This document shows positions 60,625 to 64,000 of a stretch of 64,000 bases of DNA, piece after piece (the stretch's first letter is position 1; the number at the start of each line of letters is the position of its first letter). The position numbers and the translations under genes are program-made. The notes below the pieces were generated by a model. The model did not search any database. It had not been told where the DNA came from and saw only the letters and a program-made list of their open reading frames with translations. Location of the stretch: the NCBI GenBank assembly GCA_031841125.1, contig CM063108.1, forward strand, positions 70,900,344 through 70,964,343, given 5' to 3'. Origin of the DNA: Acanthococcus lagerstroemiae (lineage: Eukaryota > Arthropoda > Insecta > Hemiptera > Eriococcidae).

Positions 60625-61917
60625 CATAGGCGGACTTTGCTCATGGCAGCTGGGGCGGGGGGGGGGGGAGGGGTGTGCCCCAAATATCTTTGAATATCTT
60701 TGAATTTTGTTACCAATTTCTTGACACCCCCCCCCCTTACCCGACACCCAATAAACGATGACATTTTTTTGTAACTTCCACTGAATGAACGCAGCTGTAT
60801 TCCAGAAAGTGTGCGTGGAAATTGCTGCAAGAGAGGCTGCTGTGGTCCACTCTCCAGAGAACCCATATCAAAAATCATACTAGTGGCTTTAATTGTATAG
60901 TTGATTAACCATCTTGTTTTTCATCAGGTTTTGAACTAATTTCGATCTCCTAATGAGAAGTACTTGCTTTAACATTTGTATCACTACTGCAGTCGGGAAA
61001 CGTAGAACTGGAAGGGTTTTTCTCACCCAAACTAGACGGTTTTTTGAGATACTTTTGTATGTCCATAATAAAATCATGACACGAAGAATATTAATCAAGA
61101 CGCAGCTACTTGAACACAAATAATCACACCAGAATGTTTTCAACACTACTCTAAAATAGCTGAATTCCATAACGTCAGTCAAACCAGCATTCAGGCATAT
61201 AGACAGATTTCGTGTGATGTCACACAGTGAGTTACTGTCAGCAAAAGTACCCATCGTTGGGCTTACGAATGTATTGACTCCCATGAGAAAAACACACGGA
61301 GCATTATGTTACTACCTGAGAATAAGAAATTTGTTAGAAACCAAAGGTATATACTTAATATTTTTAATCCAGAAGGTTCATATAGCATTTGCTAATAAAA
61401 TTTTGGTTTCTAACAAACTTCTTATTCTCAGGTAGTAACATAATGATCTTTGCTCCGTGTGTTTTTCTTATGAAAGTCAATACAATCGTACGCCCAACGA
61501 TGGGTACTTTTGCCAACTGTCACCACTTTCGTACTGAAAAACATTTAAACTAAAGTGAAAAAGGCATGTCGACAGTATATGGCAAACAGTGCTCTGAAAA
61601 CTACAAAAATAATCAGAAATATGTACTTTTTCCAGAAATGTACAAATCTTTGCCGTTTTCAAATATGTATTGCTTATTTCTTATTTCGTTCTAAGTCGTA
61701 TGGTTATGTATGTGTGAGATGGTTTGGGTAGTGCCCTCTATGAGACCAAATAAAACACGCAAAAGTGTGAAAATCGCATGCTTAAAAAAACGTCGGTTTT
61801 TAGTTAACTAATTATTAAATAAATACCACCGTCGGTTCGTTTCAGCCTATATTAATTTTCATTTCTTGCTCTGGAGGGCGTAGCCCCCTAGCCCCTCCCC
61901 CGGAAAGTCCGCCTATG
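60625..61917. mobile_element. hAT-like 1.3 kb non-autonomous element with internal hairpin
   Basis: The termini CATAGGCGGACTTTGC and GGAAAGTCCGCCTATG are inverted. The flanks GTTACATA (60,617-60,624) and GTTACATG (61,918-61,925) agree at 7 of 8. The interior has poly-G/C tracts near both ends, a minus-strand ORF of 131 codons without a domain I recognise, and a long hairpin (61,241-61,342 with 61,405-61,513). Confidence 0.75.
61241..61513. repeat. Long internal hairpin inside the hAT-like element
   Basis: The left arm GCAAAAGTACCCATCGTTGG through TACTACCTGAGAATAAGAA to GTTAGAAACC is mirrored by GGTTTCTAAC through TTCTTATTCTCAGGTAGTA to CCAACGATGGGTACTTTTGC. The arms are about 105 nt with a loop of about 60 nt and only minor mismatches. 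Confidence 0.85.
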
Positions 61918-61982
61918 GTTACATGTAGGTAAAAAAAAAGGGACGATTAAATGAACCAATTTTTTTTCATTGATTGTACAAA

Positions 61983-62063
61983 TTAGGTGTTATCTGTCAA
62001 AAGGGCGTCCGTTCCATAAGAAATACATTGAACGGACGCCCTTTTGACAGATAACTCCTCAAA
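61983..62063. mobile_element. Second short hairpin element
   Basis: The arm GTTATCTGTCAAAAGGGCGT plus CCGTT is mirrored on the right, ending GACAGATAACTCCTCAA. It is the same family as 59,471-59,553 with a different inner arm and loop. Confidence 0.8.
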
Positions 62064-63143
62064 TACTTTTTAAAATACTGCGAGAATGGTTCTAATTATC
62101 CGAAGTTGAAATTATGCAGGTGATGTGTGTAGCTGACAACTCACTGTCACTAAATTTCAAACCACTTGTTTCAAGAATACGCCCTTAATATTGGAAACCG
62201 CAATTCGAATATCAAGTGTTTAATAGAGTTGCATTTCTAGATTTACTAGGCGCATAAACGAGTTTAACGTATACCTGTCTATAACTTCCGATGAGTTGTA
62301 CAGGCAAAAGAAAACGAAATGTCGTGTGATAGGATCAAGTTATTTTCTGTAGTGTACTGGTCGATTTTTACAATACCTCAGTTTCGAAATTTTGGACAAT
62401 TTAATGTCGGAATTGAATACAGCACAATTCAAAACCTATGCTTCGATATCCATATTTACATTTCCTGTAGATTTTGTCCGCTTTCCTTTTAAGTAGAGCC
62501 TCAATTTTGGATTTAGGGTCAACAAATATGAACCTTAACCCTGGATTTTATGAAATAATATTCTCAAAATTAATTATTTTGAAATTTTCATTGAAATATT
62601 TCACGAAAATTCTAAAAATAAATTTCAAATGTGAAATTTTGTTGAGGTAGTTACACTGATATGCGGGTTGCCGTTCTAAGGATGTCTACACTGCTGCCTA
62701 GCATTAGTTACGACCGAGTCTGTGCCCTCACTCTTACTCTCGTGACGAGTTCGGTGAACGATGGACGACGCTTACCCTTACAACATGTACGATGCTTAAT
62801 AATGTTCGGTGTATCACCAGGTTTACGTAATGTACGACGTTTCTTAAGCTGGTGTTTGTTCTTTCAACGGAGTTCAAGAGAGGTTCGGGAGCTCGTATTT
62901 CCCCCTCCCCTCGCTTCGGTGTCTTCAAATTTATTTGCCAATTAATGGTAATTAACCAGCAATTAACGTTGAACAATGCGCTACCACTCAGCAGAAACCT
63001 AGTATGTCCACGACAGATGTTTTTAAGGAATACAAAAATTAAGGTTTAGGAAGGAAAACCGAAAAGCTGAAGAGATTTCATAACGAAATTTCATGCCTTG
63101 TACGATTCTCAATTTGCCTTTCTCCCTTGAAAATCTTTCTTTA

Positions 63144-63911
63144 CCCCCCCCCTTCCCTTGGAAAAATTCTGGCTACATTACTGATTGAATTTGGTCTCAA
63201 AACTCATAATCAAAACTGGTGATTCAACTTACCGACAACCCATTGAAATAAAATTGAATCTATCGCCTGAAAAAAGATTAACGCTTTTATAACGATCAAA
63301 TTTTCGAACTTTTGGAAGTAAGAAAATCTATGTCTGTGGACTTATCAAGTTATCAGAATTTCTTAAACAGCCTTCCAGGCATTTGTGACCTGCCACGAAG
63401 AAAGAAACCTGAGCCCAAAAAAATCATTTTTGTGATAACAACTGTTTTTGACAAATTCCTGACCGCTCTTTCGCGCGGTGTTGTCGAGAAAATTCTAAAA
63501 AATTTTCCCAAACTGCTGTAAGTCTTCACAGTTGAGTGTCCCCGTAACGTGAAAACGTTATCAATACATTTTTGCGCTCAGGTCCCTTTCTTCCTGGCAG
63601 GTCACATGTTCTCAATGTTGTTAAGGAATGGAAAAATTAAGGTTCACAAAGGGAAGTATAAAGAAGAGAAATGTCAAATTGAGAATTGTATAAGGCATGA
63701 AAGTTCGTTATCAAATCTCTTCAGCTTTTCTAGATTCCTTACTAAACCTCAATTTTTGCATTCCTGAGAAACATCTGTTGCGGACATATGGACGCTATTC
63801 AACGAAAGGGAACCAACTATCAAAATCCGCTTTTTGAGAACACGTAATTCGAAGTTTAAGAGCCATGTAGAAACTATATGACATAGCGTTTACTGATAAG
63901 CTTTTTTCAAC
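63144..63911 (-). repeat. Dispersed repeat, copy B
   Basis: Reverse-complement homologue of 41,819-42,520, starting with a poly-C/TTCCCTTGG block and ending TAAGCTTTTTTCAAC. It carries its own insert at 63,384-63,770 that copy A lacks. It does not have the 9-bp-duplication MITE of copy A. Confidence 0.65.
63384..63606. mobile_element. Inverted-repeat insert within copy B
   Basis: The left TGTGACCTGCCACGAAGAAA and the inverse of the right end TGTGACCTGCCAGGAAGAAA match, followed by an AGAAACCTGAGC/AGGGACCTGAGC pair. No clear target duplication is seen. It is absent from copy A. Confidence 0.6.
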
Positions 63912-64000
63912 GTGAGTACACATTTTTGAATCGGGGACTTAATTTTGAAAAATTCTACTTTTTACGCTCTTTCTAACGATACTAATAGGTAACTCATTTT

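Larger units (their letters stand above)
62064..64000. other. Intergenic region with inverted copy B of the dispersed repeat
   Basis: It contains a dispersed repeat piece near 62,150-62,260, a local inverted duplication (about 63,036-63,135 against 63,640-63,760) and copy B. The short ORFs have no domain and I support none as a gene. Confidence 0.5.

Noticed and set aside
60889..61284. 131-codon minus-strand ORF in the hAT-like element
   Set aside because: No transposase motif can be recognised and it runs into the hairpin arm. I kept it only as a remark.

Overview
The window is nuclear DNA of an insect-like animal. It is AT-rich, its genes are split by GT-AG introns, and it is crowded with transposon debris. 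The protein families (GIGYF, a chemosensory-type ionotropic receptor, NIF3-like 1), the many TAGGTA/TACCTA-rich stretches and the arthropod-style non-LTR elements suggest an insect, possibly a hemipteran. That placement is inference.

Three host genes are supported. (1) GIGYF, a GYF-domain translational repressor, lies on the minus strand from 35,746 down to 9,582. I resolved 24 coding exons; all phases agree and they give 4,938 nt, a 1,645-residue protein. It carries the N-terminal 4EHP-binding motif, the LPEW/TFDSSGAF segment, a GYF domain split over two exons, a long polyQ tract, a charged coiled coil and the conserved C-terminus. (2) An ionotropic receptor lies on the plus strand (46,267-47,607). 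Four 3' exons are clear and the 5' part is not resolved. (3) NIF3-like 1 lies on the plus strand (54,472-56,021) with six exons and 389 residues.

Region by region. 1-9,581 lies beyond the 3' end of GIGYF and holds a broken hAT transposase tail, short hAT-type elements and a possible 1.75 kb inverted-repeat element. 9,582-35,746 is GIGYF; its introns contain a large inverted repeat (12.0-12.9 kb), a 1.3 kb foldback element ending about 10 nt from a splice donor, a tRNA-Leu-like relic and a 304-bp satellite. 35,747-46,266 is intergenic, rich in MITEs and degenerate tandem repeats. 47,608-54,471 is dominated by a nested palindrome of about 5.3 kb split by a 3 kb RNase H-bearing non-LTR retrotransposon with an 8-bp target duplication. 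56,022-64,000 holds a decayed second non-LTR element interrupted by a hAT MITE and a hairpin element, a 1.3 kb hAT-like element, and an inverted copy of a repeat also found near 42 kb.

The most novel-looking signal is a family of about 165-190 bp inverted-repeat elements. At least six copies carry 7-bp target duplications; the termini are mostly TAGAGC/TAGGGC-like with some variation, most copies share a palindromic core, and each arm has a GCCAT motif. I see no prokaryotic-type operon, CRISPR array or defence system. All calls come from reading the sequence and have not been checked by database search or RNA data.
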